A stretch of DNA of 42,560 nt from CAYWXV01 sp964462535 (GTDB lineage Bacteria; Bacteroidota; Ignavibacteria; OLB7). Below are positions 32,844 to 41,539 of the stretch, in pieces. The DNA is taken from positions 1 to 42,560 of the forward strand of contig CAYWXV010000023.1 of the NCBI GenBank assembly GCA_964462535.1, written 5' to 3'. Positions within the stretch are counted from its first letter, which is position 1. Every line of letters begins with the position of its first letter. The notes under the pieces were generated by a model. The model had not been told where the DNA came from. It worked only from the letters and a program-made list of their open reading frames with translations, and made no database searches. The position numbers were made by a program, and so were the translations under genes.

Positions 32844-33638
32844 ATGAGCCACGCGAAGCCGCTACTCATCTCCACGTCCATCTTCCTCGTCATACTCGTC
32901 TCCTTGATCGGTTGCGCCGACAAGAGCAGTCCCGAGCCCCGAAAGAAGGACTCATCCGCCACCAGCCACGCCAGCCCAGCGCCACCGACCGCATCGTCTG
33001 ACAGCGGGTCTCCGCTACCCGCCGATTCCGATCGCGCGGCCGCGTTTCAGAGCGCAAACCGCAGTCCGCTAAAACCACCGACTCTATCAAATCCGGGCGG
33101 TAAGTATGGTGTCGCTTCGGCGCGCGTGGTCTATCTCAACTCGCGGTCCGGCGGATATGACACGCTCTTCTTTGACGGGTTCGGCGCTCGCGAGGCATAC
33201 TACACGGCCCTCGACACCCGTTCCGGAAAGCCGAGACTGTGGGTGGCGCTCTACGCGAACGGGCGGTTTGTGCAGTACGACGCACTCACGCATGCGGGCG
33301 ATAGAATCGATCGCGAACAACCGAAGGGACCAATCCTGGGCTTCATCCCCGACGTCTGGCATCCAACACCGGAGAGAGCCAAGATCTACAACGCGGCCTC
33401 GATCGAGCCGCGGGAATTCCTTGGGAGAAAGGCTGATGGCTTTGAATTCAAATTCGACGCCATGTACAAGCTCTACCTTTGGGAAGGGATACCCATGTAT
33501 CAGATCCTGACCGATCTTAACGATCCCACGGCTGAACCACGCATTCTGGAAGCGAAGGAGGTCGATGTGACGAGTCCCGTCGCGGCGTCCCGGTTTACAG
33601 TTCCGAGGAATGTGACTCTGTCGGAAAAGGGGATGTAG
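32844..33638 (+). CDS. Lipoprotein, hypothetical
   Basis: The ATG at 32844 (AGG five bases upstream) gives 264 residues; an earlier ATG at 32790 is upstream of the likely transcription start. LLISTSIFLVILVSLIGC is a lipoprotein signal with the lipobox LIGC. A Ser/Pro/Asp linker of about 55 residues leads to a globular domain from about residue 85: VVYLNSRSGGYDTLFFDGFGAREAYYT, WVALYANGRFVQYDAL, FEFKFDAMYKLYLWEGIPMYQI. The strand pattern resembles lipoproteins of the outer-membrane LolA/LolB-like type, but the match is weak. Its 3' end overlaps the convergent larA by 44 bases. Confidence 0.72.
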   Translation: MSHAKPLLISTSIFLVILVSLIGCADKSSPEPRKKDSSATSHASPAPPTASSDSGSPLPADSDRAAAFQSANRSPLKPPTLSNPGGKYGVASARVVYLNSRSGGYDTLFFDGFGAREAYYTALDTRSGKPRLWVALYANGRFVQYDALTHAGDRIDREQPKGPILGFIPDVWHPTPERAKIYNAASIEPREFLGRKADGFEFKFDAMYKLYLWEGIPMYQILTDLNDPTAEPRILEAKEVDVTSPVAASRFTVPRNVTLSEKGM

Positions 33639-34914
33639 GCGTTCGCACTACCGTCATCCCGTTATCAAGAACCATGGCGTCGACTGCACTCTCTGCACCG
33701 CGTGCGTAGAGGAGATCGATGACGATATCGATTCCCTCTTCGAGATCCGTTGCCGGTATCATGCGGCAGGATTCGATCGCGTCACGATCACCACGACCAA
33801 CGATGATGATCGGGTGCTCCTTCAACACACGGGCGACGACGTAGGCTCGCTGGCCGCCGGCGGGAAATCCGCCCCCGCGAAGACGGTCCAGGAGCGTATC
33901 GAGCGATTCATCACCGGCAAGCAATTCACCGAAACGTTTTTCCCCCACCCCGGCGCCGACGCCCTCGGGAACGTCGGCAAGAAGAACGATCGGAGCGCCC
34001 TCGATCAACGGCGACGGGTCTACGAGCGCGGCATAGGTGGCGGCCCGGCTGGCCTGGTAGATGTTGGCGTCCTTCCCCTCTGGCACACCGATGATCGCAA
34101 GACCCATTGGGCGGTCGACCGCTGCTTCGCACGTTGACGCCGCACGCTTCGTCAGATCGTCGTGGACGGCAATCGGCGAACCGACTGCCCCGTCGATAAT
34201 CTCTCCGTTCTCATCAAGCAGGACGTTGACCACCGCGTCGATTCCGATTCTCTCGCCCGCGTCTCGAATGAAATCCTGAAAGGGATTGCGGGCAACGGAC
34301 CCGATCGTCACACCGGCCCTGTCGATCATCGCCACCCCATGCGTTCCCTCGATCGTCCGTTCGCCGCCACACCCGATCACGATCGTTTTCGCGCCACCCG
34401 AATAACCGGCGTACTGATGCGCTTCGACGACGCCGGTCGCCAGCAGCAGATCGCACTCGACACAGGCACGATTCACGACCACCGGAATTCCGTTCACTTC
34501 ACCCAGGTCGATGAGTCCTTCCGTATCCATCGCATTGTGATCGATGATGGTGAAGCGTTCGACAAGATCGGCTCCGAGCTTCGCGACCCGTTCGTCGTGC
34601 GTCATCGGGCGATGAAGTCCGGTCGCGCAGAGAAGGGTGATGTCTTTGTCGGCCAGACCCTGCTCGGTTACATGGCGCGCGAGCCATCCTACCATCAGAT
34701 GATCCGGGGAGTGACGCGTGGAATCGGTGAACGCGATGGTGATACGCAGACCGGGGCGAAGAGAATCGAGTCTCTCCGCCCCGGCAAGTTTCCGAACATG
34801 TTTTCCGAACGAACCGGGATTGTCAACACGCCATGCTGTCGATGGATGGGGTTGGATGCGATGATAGCGCAGACCGGGGCGTGTGGGAAGGTCCATCGAT
34901 AGTCGGTTGCGCAT
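33595..34914 (-). CDS. larA: LarA-family nickel-pincer enzyme (lactate racemase-like)
   Basis: 439 residues. Key LarA residues are present with spacing like the lactobacillar enzyme: D64 and R67 (FTDSTR), H101 (ATGLHRPMT), H166 and K176 (EAHQYAGYSGGAKTI). Lys176 would carry the pincer cofactor and the histidines would act in hydride/proton transfer. LarA homologues act on various alpha-hydroxy acids, so the substrate is not certain. The start ATG has GGGAG five bases upstream. The cofactor genes larB, larC and larE are not in the window. It follows ribBA by 37 bp on the same strand. Its tail overlaps the convergent lipoprotein gene. Confidence 0.88.
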   Translation of the reverse strand: MRNRLSMDLPTRPGLRYHRIQPHPSTAWRVDNPGSFGKHVRKLAGAERLDSLRPGLRITIAFTDSTRHSPDHLMVGWLARHVTEQGLADKDITLLCATGLHRPMTHDERVAKLGADLVERFTIIDHNAMDTEGLIDLGEVNGIPVVVNRACVECDLLLATGVVEAHQYAGYSGGAKTIVIGCGGERTIEGTHGVAMIDRAGVTIGSVARNPFQDFIRDAGERIGIDAVVNVLLDENGEIIDGAVGSPIAVHDDLTKRAASTCEAAVDRPMGLAIIGVPEGKDANIYQASRAATYAALVDPSPLIEGAPIVLLADVPEGVGAGVGEKRFGELLAGDESLDTLLDRLRGGGFPAGGQRAYVVARVLKEHPIIIVGRGDRDAIESCRMIPATDLEEGIDIVIDLLYARGAESAVDAMVLDNGMTVVRTPTSPFPTESHSSEL

Positions 34915-34951
34915 TGGAACTCCCTGGTCCGTCGATTATGCCTGCCGGACT

Positions 34952-36157
34952 CTATTTGCCATTCTGATTAAACAAATGCCCCAGCTTCTCCTTCTTCGTC
35001 TGAAGATAGCGGGCGTTGTTTTCATTGGCGCCGACCTCGATGGGGACACGTTCGACGACGTTCAGTCCGTACGAGCCAAGCCCGACAATCTTCTTCGGAT
35101 TATTGGTCATCAATTTCATGTCGCGAATACCCAGATCGACCAATATCTGCGCACCGATGCCGTAGTCGCGTAGATCCGGCTTGAAGCCGAGGGCCTCGTT
35201 CGCCTCGACGGTATCCTTCCCGCCATCCTGCAGAGCGTATGCCCGGAGTTTGTTGGTCAGCCCTATTCCCCTCCCCTCCTGTCGCATATAGAGAACAACT
35301 CCCCTACCCGCACGCTCGACCTGCATCATAGCCGCATGAAGCTGGCTCTGGCAGTCGCAGCGCTGCGAACCGAGTGTGTCGCCGGTGAAACACTCGCTGT
35401 GCACACGGACCAGCACCGGCTCTGGCGAATGAATATCTCCCTTCACCAGCGCCAGATGCTCCTTGCCGTCAACCAGGTTGTGGTAGAGGTGGAGACGGAA
35501 ATGTCCGTAGTCGGTTGGGAGATCAACCTCGACGACTTTCTTCACGAGCTTTTCGCGCGCCAGTCGATAGCGGATAAGCTCGGCTATCGTGACGATTGTG
35601 AGATCGAACCGTTCGGCCAGCTCGTCGAGCTGCGGTCTCCGGGCCATCGTGCCATCTTCGTTCAGGATTTCGCACAGAAGGCCGGCGGGATAGAGTCCGG
35701 CGAGACGGATTAGATCGACGACTGCTTCTGTATGGCCTGCACGCCGAAGAACTCCCTCCTCCACTGCACGCAACGGTGCGATATGTCCGGGGCGTGAAAA
35801 ATCGCTCGCCGTTGTTTTCGGATCCGCGATAGCACGAATCGTCGCCGCCCGATCATGCGTCGAGATTCCGGTCGTCGTGCCGTGGCGATAGTCAATCAGA
35901 ACGGTGAACGGCGTCTGGTGGAGTGACGTATTGACATGCACCATCATATCGAGCTCCAGTTCCTGGGCGCGCGTTTCTGTGATCGGTGCGCAGAGCATTC
36001 CCCGTCCTTCCCGCAAAATGAAGTTCACCATCTCTGGCGTGCACTTCTCGGCGGCTCCGATCAGGTCGCCTTCATTTTCTCGTCCCTCGTCGTCGCAGAC
36101 GATCACCAGCTTTCCCTGGCGAAGATCTTCGAGGGCCTTTTCAATCGTATCGAACAT
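34952..36157 (-). CDS. ribBA: Bifunctional DHBP synthase / GTP cyclohydrolase II
   Basis: The ATG at 36157 has AGGAG at ideal spacing and gives 401 residues; a TTG two codons upstream is less likely. The N-terminal RibB domain shows DDEGRENEGDLI, RPGHIAPL and AGHTEAVVDL. The C-terminal RibA domain has the zinc site C-x10-C-x-C (RVHSECFTGDTLGSQRCDC) and the catalytic YMRQEGRGIGL. The two activities start riboflavin synthesis from ribulose 5-phosphate and GTP. It lies 21 bp after yajC. No other rib genes nearby, and no FMN riboswitch is visible. Confidence 0.96.
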   Translation of the reverse strand: MFDTIEKALEDLRQGKLVIVCDDEGRENEGDLIGAAEKCTPEMVNFILREGRGMLCAPITETRAQELELDMMVHVNTSLHQTPFTVLIDYRHGTTTGISTHDRAATIRAIADPKTTASDFSRPGHIAPLRAVEEGVLRRAGHTEAVVDLIRLAGLYPAGLLCEILNEDGTMARRPQLDELAERFDLTIVTIAELIRYRLAREKLVKKVVEVDLPTDYGHFRLHLYHNLVDGKEHLALVKGDIHSPEPVLVRVHSECFTGDTLGSQRCDCQSQLHAAMMQVERAGRGVVLYMRQEGRGIGLTNKLRAYALQDGGKDTVEANEALGFKPDLRDYGIGAQILVDLGIRDMKLMTNNPKKIVGLGSYGLNVVERVPIEVGANENNARYLQTKKEKLGHLFNQNGK

Positions 36158-36184
36158 GATCAATCTCCTGCAAGTGTGCTATCG

Positions 36185-36496
36185 TTACTCCCCGCTGGAA
36201 ACAGACTGCACCGAACCCTTATCAAATCGGATGACAGTATTCTTGGCCACCTCAACGAGCACCGCACGGTCCTCAACTTCAAAGACGGTTCCATGCATCC
36301 CACCATTCATCACCACCGAGTCTCCACGCTTGAGCGAGGCAACGAGTGCCTGATGCTGCTTCATCTTCTTCTGTTGAGGACGAATGATCATGAAATACAT
36401 GATCAGGAACATGAGGGCGATGAGGATCAGCGGCGAGCCCAGAATGCCCATGGAACCGCCGTCTGATGCCTGCGCGATCAATGGTAGGAAGTGCAT
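36185..36496 (-). CDS. yajC: Preprotein translocase subunit YajC
   Basis: 103 residues, normal YajC size. A single N-terminal membrane segment (ILGSPLILIALMFLIMYFMIIRP) is followed by the diagnostic RPQQKKMKQHQALVASLKRGDSVVMNGGMHGTVFEVED region. YajC associates with SecDF and the Sec translocon. It follows tgt, the order seen in many bacteria, but secD/secF are replaced here by ribBA. No Shine-Dalgarno is seen at the ATG. Confidence 0.95.
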   Translation of the reverse strand: MHFLPLIAQASDGGSMGILGSPLILIALMFLIMYFMIIRPQQKKMKQHQALVASLKRGDSVVMNGGMHGTVFEVEDRAVLVEVAKNTVIRFDKGSVQSVSSGE

Positions 36497-36630
36497 GAAT
36501 GTTGGTTGTTCGTGTTCTGAAATGTGCTGTATCGCGGTGCACCTTGGTTCTCACGGAGGTGTTTGCGGAACTCGGTGCCCGTCGTCAGCTCTGTATTGAA
36601 TCGGCCCAAGCGGAGTTGCACTATAAGCGA

Positions 36631-37737
36631 TCATTCAACGACGTCGTTGCGGATGCGCAAGCGCTCGAATCGCCCCTCGGTGATGGCGACCCTCGCCTCC
36701 TCCATCAGCCGGAGGTAGTAGCGGATATTGTGGATCGTCGCAAGGGTAAGCCCGGTTATCTCGTCGACGTTGAAGAGGTGCCTGAGGTAGGCGCGGGAAT
36801 AGGTTGCGCAGGTTTCGCAATCACATTCCGGGTCGACTGGATCTGAACTGTCGCTCCACCGCCCGTTTCGGATGTTGAGACGACCGAAGGACGTGAAGAG
36901 GGTCCCATTGCGTGCATTGCGGGTCGGCATAACGCAGTCGAACATGTCGACGCCGCGAGCAATACTCTCCAGCAGATTCTCCGGCGTGCCGACCCCCATC
37001 AGATAGCGCGGCTGATTGTCCGGAAGGAGTTCGGCAGTCCTCTCAACCACATCGTACATCACGCCGGTCGACTCACCGACCGCGAGCCCCCCGATAGCAT
37101 ACCCATCGAAGCCCAGATCTCGGAGAGCGGAGGCACTGTCGGCACGAAGATCGTGATGTGTTCCTCCCTGAACGATTCCAAAGAGTGACTGTCGGTGACC
37201 GTACGGCATCTCCACTTCCCGATGACGCGCCAACCCGCGCGCGGCCCATCGCATCGAGCGTTCCATCGACTGACGATGATATTCATACGAACTCAGGGCA
37301 GGGGGGCACTCATCCAGCACCATTGCGATGTCGGCGCCGATCGCACGCTGCGTATCCACGACGTTTTCGGGTGTGAACTGATGCCGCGATCCGTCGATGT
37401 GAGACTTGAAGAGAACACCCTCTTCAGTGACGGTACGGAGATCCTTGAGGGAAAAGACCTGGAACCCTCCAGAGTCGGTCAGGATGGGACCGTCCCACCG
37501 CATGAAGCGATGGAGTCCCCCCATCTGACGCATGATCGGATTGCCGGGCCGGAGGTAGAGATGGTAGGTGTTACCGAGGATAATCTGAGCACCCAGCGGC
37601 TCAAGATCGGAAGATCTCAGGGTCTTTACGGCGCCACGTGTCCCCACCGGCATAAACGCAGGCGTCCGGACCACACCGTGATCGGTCCGGAGCACTCCGG
37701 CTCGAGCACGTCCATCCAAGGCTGTAAGCGTAAACAT
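36631..37737 (-). CDS. tgt: Queuine tRNA-ribosyltransferase
   Basis: 368 residues, normal bacterial Tgt. The catalytic aspartates are D88 (TDSGGFQVFSL) and D267 (MFDCVMPTR); the zinc site is C305, C307, C310 (ECDCETC) and H336. It exchanges guanine for preQ1 at position 34 of GUN-anticodon tRNAs. It heads the tgt-yajC-ribBA-larA run and is divergent from the MFS transporter. The upstream spacer has two CTGGGGA heptads directly before the ATG. Confidence 0.97.
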   Translation of the reverse strand: MFTLTALDGRARAGVLRTDHGVVRTPAFMPVGTRGAVKTLRSSDLEPLGAQIILGNTYHLYLRPGNPIMRQMGGLHRFMRWDGPILTDSGGFQVFSLKDLRTVTEEGVLFKSHIDGSRHQFTPENVVDTQRAIGADIAMVLDECPPALSSYEYHRQSMERSMRWAARGLARHREVEMPYGHRQSLFGIVQGGTHHDLRADSASALRDLGFDGYAIGGLAVGESTGVMYDVVERTAELLPDNQPRYLMGVGTPENLLESIARGVDMFDCVMPTRNARNGTLFTSFGRLNIRNGRWSDSSDPVDPECDCETCATYSRAYLRHLFNVDEITGLTLATIHNIRYYLRLMEEARVAITEGRFERLRIRNDVVE

Positions 37738-37753
37738 GCTGGGGACTGGGGAT
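37738..37753 (+). repeat. Short heptad repeat before tgt
   Basis: CTGGGGACTGGGGA, two perfect seven-base units, starts two bases from the tgt start codon. On the minus strand this is the CCCCAGT word. The remaining spacer to 37900 shows no other feature. Confidence 0.5.
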
Positions 37754-37900
37754 TATTGCAATCCGGCGACTCAACACGTCCAAGGCCGTGGACATGCGAC
37801 AACAACACTCTCCGACCATGTACGGGGTCCGCCCGTTCAGACTCCTGCCAGATTCACCAACCTACCAACGCACGTCGGCACGAACTGTGACAATCAGAAG

Positions 37901-37908
37901 TATCTTCG
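37901..37908 (+). promoter_or_regulatory. -7-like box of the MFS transporter gene
   Basis: TATCTTCG ends four bases before the ATG at 37913, so the transcript is expected to begin at or near the start codon. No Shine-Dalgarno is present. Confidence 0.45.
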
Positions 37909-37912
37909 CGCC

Positions 37913-39154
37913 ATGACGCAACGACCAACAACCGCAGGGTGGAAAGAGGTCCTCTCGTGGGCCTTTTTCGATTTCGCCAACACCGGCTTCTACGTCATCA
38001 TCATCACGCTCGTCTATCCGACGTTCTTCGTGTCCGACACGATGGGGGGCGACGACGCCATCTGGGGACGAACGCTCTCCACGTCAATGCTCCTCACCGC
38101 CGCCATCGGACCGCTCCTTGGATCGATCGCCGACGCGACGAATAGAAAGAAATGGATGCTTGGAGCCTTTACGCTGGTCTGCGTTCTGGCGACATGCGGT
38201 CTATACTTCCCGACATCGTCGACAATCGCCATCGCGATCGTACTGGTCATTGTTGCGAACATCGGATTCGAGGGGGGAACGATCTTCTACGACGCGTTCC
38301 TCCCCGACATCTCATCGCGCGAGAACTACAGCCGCGTCTCAGGGTATGGATTTGCGATGGGCTACCTCGGCTCCTTCTCCATCCTCTTCCTGGTGTTGCC
38401 GATGATCGGTGGGGAGATCGTGACCGAGGCGAACATCCGACTGACGTTCCTCATTGCCGCGGCATTCTTCGCCCTCTTCTCGCTCCCTCTTTTCCTCTTT
38501 GTCCGTGAGCGTCACGCTCCACGTCGTCTCCCGGAGAACCCCCTCCGCACCGGGTACAGGCGTCTTCGAGAGACACTGACGCACATCCGCGAGTATCGCG
38601 ATGTCCGCAGATTTCTGCTCGCCTTCTTTGTTTACAACGACAGCATTCTGACGGTCATTCTCTTTGCGGGGATTTTTGCCACGACAACGCTGTCGATGCC
38701 TACCGGCGAGCTGATCGTCTTCTTCATGATTGTGCAGGGATCGGCCCTGGTTGGCTCGTTGGTCTTCGGCTGGATTTCGAACGGGATTGGCGTGCGGCAG
38801 TCGATCATCATCACACTTTTCATCTGGATCGGTGTGGTTGTCGCAGCCTATTTCGTACAAACAACAATGCAGTTCTTCATCATCGGCGCCGTGGCCGGTA
38901 TCGGTCTCGGATCGACACAGTCATCCAGCAGAACGATGATGGCGATGCTCACGCCGGACGACAAGCGAGCGGAGTTCTTCGGGTTCTACGACGGATTCTT
39001 TGGCAAGGCATCAGCGGTGATCGGGCCCCTGGTCTTTGGAGAAGTGGCGGCTGCCACGGGGCAACGCAACGCGATGCTCGTTATCGGTGTGATGTTCCTG
39101 CTGGGAATCGTCCTGATGTTCCGTACGCGGGACGTACGCGTCGACGGGCGTTAG
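37913..39154 (+). CDS. MFS transporter, UMF1/Atg22-like
   Basis: The frame is open into tgt antisense from 37736, but ATG at 37913 (MTQRPTTAGWKEVLSWAFFDFANTGF) gives 413 residues. WAFFDFANTGFYVII is a strong signature of the UMF1/Atg22 group (compare 'W..YDWANSAF'). About twelve hydrophobic segments are seen, with the cytoplasmic loop LLGSIADATNRKKW after helices 2-3 (an MFS motif A variant) and a charged central loop near residues 195-225. Late motifs GLGSTQSSSRTMMAML and EFFGFYDGFFGKAS are also typical. Substrate unknown; amino acid or peptide efflux is proposed for relatives. Single-gene unit. Confidence 0.9.
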   Translation: MTQRPTTAGWKEVLSWAFFDFANTGFYVIIITLVYPTFFVSDTMGGDDAIWGRTLSTSMLLTAAIGPLLGSIADATNRKKWMLGAFTLVCVLATCGLYFPTSSTIAIAIVLVIVANIGFEGGTIFYDAFLPDISSRENYSRVSGYGFAMGYLGSFSILFLVLPMIGGEIVTEANIRLTFLIAAAFFALFSLPLFLFVRERHAPRRLPENPLRTGYRRLRETLTHIREYRDVRRFLLAFFVYNDSILTVILFAGIFATTTLSMPTGELIVFFMIVQGSALVGSLVFGWISNGIGVRQSIIITLFIWIGVVVAAYFVQTTMQFFIIGAVAGIGLGSTQSSSRTMMAMLTPDDKRAEFFGFYDGFFGKASAVIGPLVFGEVAAATGQRNAMLVIGVMFLLGIVLMFRTRDVRVDGR

Positions 39155-39218
39155 ATGTGCGGCGGAGAGGACGTTGGATAAGACCGCAAACCGAGGGTCC
39201 AACGCCAGGTTTCTTACA

Positions 39219-39260
39219 CGAAGCAATTAACGCGAAGCATCAAATGCAAAGCATCTAACT
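39219..39260. repeat. 14-bp tandem repeat at the ureohydrolase 3' end
   Basis: Three 14-base units start with CGAAGCA, CGAAGCA and CAAAGCA at 39219, 39233 and 39247; each is two heptads. The array overlaps the stop codon (39227-39229) and encodes the last residues of the ureohydrolase. Confidence 0.6.
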
Positions 39261-40204
39261 GCCACTACCTCCAGCACAGCACGCGCAGCGAGGCGTGCGG
39301 TGATGCCATCGCGATCGAACGTGGGATTGAGTTCCGCAATGTCGAGTGAAACCACCGCGGGGTGACTCCCCATCATTCGCGCGGCACGAAGGAACTCCGC
39401 CGGAGAGAGGCCATCCGGCATCACCGCCGACACACCTGGAGCCGACGATCCAATCACGCTATCGATATCAAGCGTCGCGTGCACGGCTCTCGCATTGAAC
39501 GACGCAACCTCGAGCCCCTTCGCGAAGCTCTCTTCAAATCCAATCGCTCGCGACGCATTCAGGCTGACGATACGCCCACCTCTTGCAACCAACCAATCGA
39601 CATGCTCGCGCGCGTTCGCGTGACTCTGGATGCCGTACTCGACCACGCCATCACCAGCCACGGTCTCTTCTTCGACAAGCATTCGAATCGACGTTCCTGA
39701 ATTGCGGAGGGGTGATGGAGGACGCACGTCCAGGTGAGCATCAACATTGACGATGCCCCCGTTGCCCGCTGGTCCAATTCCGCCACGCGCCACAGCGTAT
39801 GTGATGTCATGACCACCACCGAGAACGATCGGGAAGAGACCTCGTTCGCGAACGTCGGCAACCACACGTTCCAGTCGCTCATGAATCTCCTCCAGCTCGG
39901 CGTCGCATTCGATATCCCCCATGTCGACGACCGTACCAGGCGGAACGGAGACGTTGGCGTCGACGGAGTAGGGCGTGAGCCTGTAGAACGCGGTGCGGAT
40001 TGCATCGGGACCGGCGGCGGCACCCGGTCGACCACCGTTGCGCACGACACCGATGTGCTGCGGAACACCGATCATGGCGACCCGGACGCTCGCGGGAACC
40101 TCATCGAGCCCGTGCAGCACCACGTCGCCCATCCGGGGATCCGTGGGATCGTTTCGAGTGAAGAAGAGTTCAGGATCGGGCTTTCGAAGGTTCACGTGGG
40201 GCAA
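39227..40204 (-). CDS. Ureohydrolase, formimidoylglutamase/agmatinase type
   Basis: 325 residues. All six manganese ligands of the arginase superfamily are seen: H132 (GGGHD), D155, H157 and D159 (NVDAHLDVR), D246 and D248 (LDID...APGVSA). The long N-terminus and SAPGVSAVMPDGLSP are closest to formimidoylglutamase (HutG) and agmatinase, but no hut genes are nearby, so the substrate stays open. The start is uncertain: TTG at 40204 (nine bases after rlmN) or GTG at 40195. The end of the gene (RCFAFDASR) is encoded by a 14-bp tandem repeat. Confidence 0.9.
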   Translation of the reverse strand: MPHVNLRKPDPELFFTRNDPTDPRMGDVVLHGLDEVPASVRVAMIGVPQHIGVVRNGGRPGAAAGPDAIRTAFYRLTPYSVDANVSVPPGTVVDMGDIECDAELEEIHERLERVVADVRERGLFPIVLGGGHDITYAVARGGIGPAGNGGIVNVDAHLDVRPPSPLRNSGTSIRMLVEEETVAGDGVVEYGIQSHANAREHVDWLVARGGRIVSLNASRAIGFEESFAKGLEVASFNARAVHATLDIDSVIGSSAPGVSAVMPDGLSPAEFLRAARMMGSHPAVVSLDIAELNPTFDRDGITARLAARAVLEVVAVRCFAFDASR

Positions 40205-40212
40205 GAGGTTGA

Positions 40213-41280
40213 TCAGGCGCGGTGTTTCACCGCCAACTGGCCGCAGGCGGCATCGATATCCTTCCCCGAGCTTGAGCGGACCATGACTTGTGCACCATGG
40301 TCCTGCAGACTACGAATGAACGAGTCGAATCGCTCCGGCGACGTCGGCTTGAGCTGCGCGGAAATACCCGTCGGGTTCGTGAAGTCGATAGGATGGAACG
40401 GGATGACGTTCACCTTGCTCGGCACACGACGACAGATTCTCGCTAATCGACGGACATCGGCTTCAGAGTCGTTCAAACCTTCAAACAGGATATACTCATA
40501 GGTTACCGGGAGCCGCGTCTTGCGGTAGTAGTACTCAATCGCTTCCAGCACTTCGGTGAGATCGTACCGGCGATTTATAGGCATGAGGTCGCTTCGCAAA
40601 CCATTTGTCAGTGCGTGAAGCGAAAGGGCGAGCTTCACGCGTCTTCCCTCATCAGCCATGCGACGGATTTCAGCCGGAAGCCCGGATGTGGAAACGGTAA
40701 CGTGGCGAGGTGTCACAAGATCGGACGCGGGATCGGTCAGCAGATCCACCGAGCGGAATACCTCGTCGTAATTCAACATCGGCTCACCCATGCCCATGTA
40801 GACAACATTGGTGAGGCGCTCCCCCGAGTCGTTCTCGATCTGAATAAACTGCTCGACAATCTCCCCCGCCGTCAGATTTCGCTTGAGCTTCATCGAGGCC
40901 GTTGCGCAGAACTTGCAATCGAGGGGGCATCCGACTTGTGTAGAGAGACAGGCGGTGCGGCGGCGGGGCTCGTTCTGATCGTCACGCGCCTCGCTCGGTA
41001 TCAGGACAGATTCGATGTTGAGATTGTCGGCAGTACGGAAGAGATACTTGACAGCTCCGTCCGGGCTCTGCTGGCGATCGACGAGCGTGAGACTTCCGAT
41101 GCGGGCGACGGCGGCAAGATGGTCACGGAGATCGAGACCGAGGTTGGTCATCGACGTGAAAGAGCGTGCGCGACCGGCATAGAGCCAGTGATGGATCTGC
41201 CGCGCGCGGAATCGCGGGAGTCCCTCGTCAGCGACGAACTCCTCCAGTTCCGGCATGGTCATTCCAAGCAGATCAATCAT
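40213..41280 (-). CDS. rlmN: 23S rRNA (adenine2503-C2)/tRNA (A37) methyltransferase RlmN
   Basis: The ATG at 41280 (MIDLLGMTMPELEEF) gives 355 residues, the normal size; the frame runs on to 41358 with unlikely sequence. The radical-SAM cluster is C118, C122 and C125 (GCPLDCKFC), and the methyl-carrying cysteine near the C-terminus is C346 (DIDAACGQL). YMGMGEPMLNYD and LALSLHA are family motifs. It methylates A2503 of 23S rRNA and A37 of some tRNAs. It needs a 4Fe-4S cluster, thus the SUF system in this window. It is followed closely by the ureohydrolase. Confidence 0.96.
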   Translation of the reverse strand: MIDLLGMTMPELEEFVADEGLPRFRARQIHHWLYAGRARSFTSMTNLGLDLRDHLAAVARIGSLTLVDRQQSPDGAVKYLFRTADNLNIESVLIPSEARDDQNEPRRRTACLSTQVGCPLDCKFCATASMKLKRNLTAGEIVEQFIQIENDSGERLTNVVYMGMGEPMLNYDEVFRSVDLLTDPASDLVTPRHVTVSTSGLPAEIRRMADEGRRVKLALSLHALTNGLRSDLMPINRRYDLTEVLEAIEYYYRKTRLPVTYEYILFEGLNDSEADVRRLARICRRVPSKVNVIPFHPIDFTNPTGISAQLKPTSPERFDSFIRSLQDHGAQVMVRSSSGKDIDAACGQLAVKHRA

Positions 41281-41383
41281 TGCCCAAGTTGACAGGCGAA
41301 GGGTTTTATCCCACGGCACGAGCAGATGGCGGTCCCAATCACACATGGGAACGCGCAAAGTTCCACCGTGCGGCCACCACCAA

Positions 41384-41418
41384 CAAAAGAAAAACGGCGA
41401 GAAGGATTCCTCGCCGTT
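41384..41418 (-). terminator. Intrinsic terminator of the tRNA-Leu gene
   Basis: On the minus strand, AACGGCGAG and CTCGCCGTT form a nine-bp stem with an eight-base loop, followed by TTTCTTTT. It lies 12 bases after the tRNA 3' end and separates it from rlmN. Confidence 0.85.
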
Positions 41419-41429
41419 GTATCTTCGGG

Positions 41430-41513
41430 TGCCCGGAACAGGAGTCGAACCTGCACGCCCGTAAGGACACTACACCCTGAATATAGCGCGTCTGCCAATT
41501 CCGCCATCCGGGC
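41430..41513 (-). tRNA. tRNA-Leu (CAG)
   Basis: 84 bases on the minus strand. The acceptor arms GCCCGGA and TCCGGGC pair. The D arm has GCG...CGC with AATTGGCAGA, and the anticodon stem CTATA/TGTAG holds the loop TTCAGGG, giving anticodon CAG (codon CUG). A long variable arm (GTCCTTACGGGC) marks it as class II leucine tRNA. The T loop is TTCGACT with stem GCAGG/CCTGT. The discriminator is A, and CCA is not encoded. A good terminator follows. Confidence 0.96.
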
Positions 41514-41539
41514 AGTTAAGGGGTGCGAATATACGCCAC

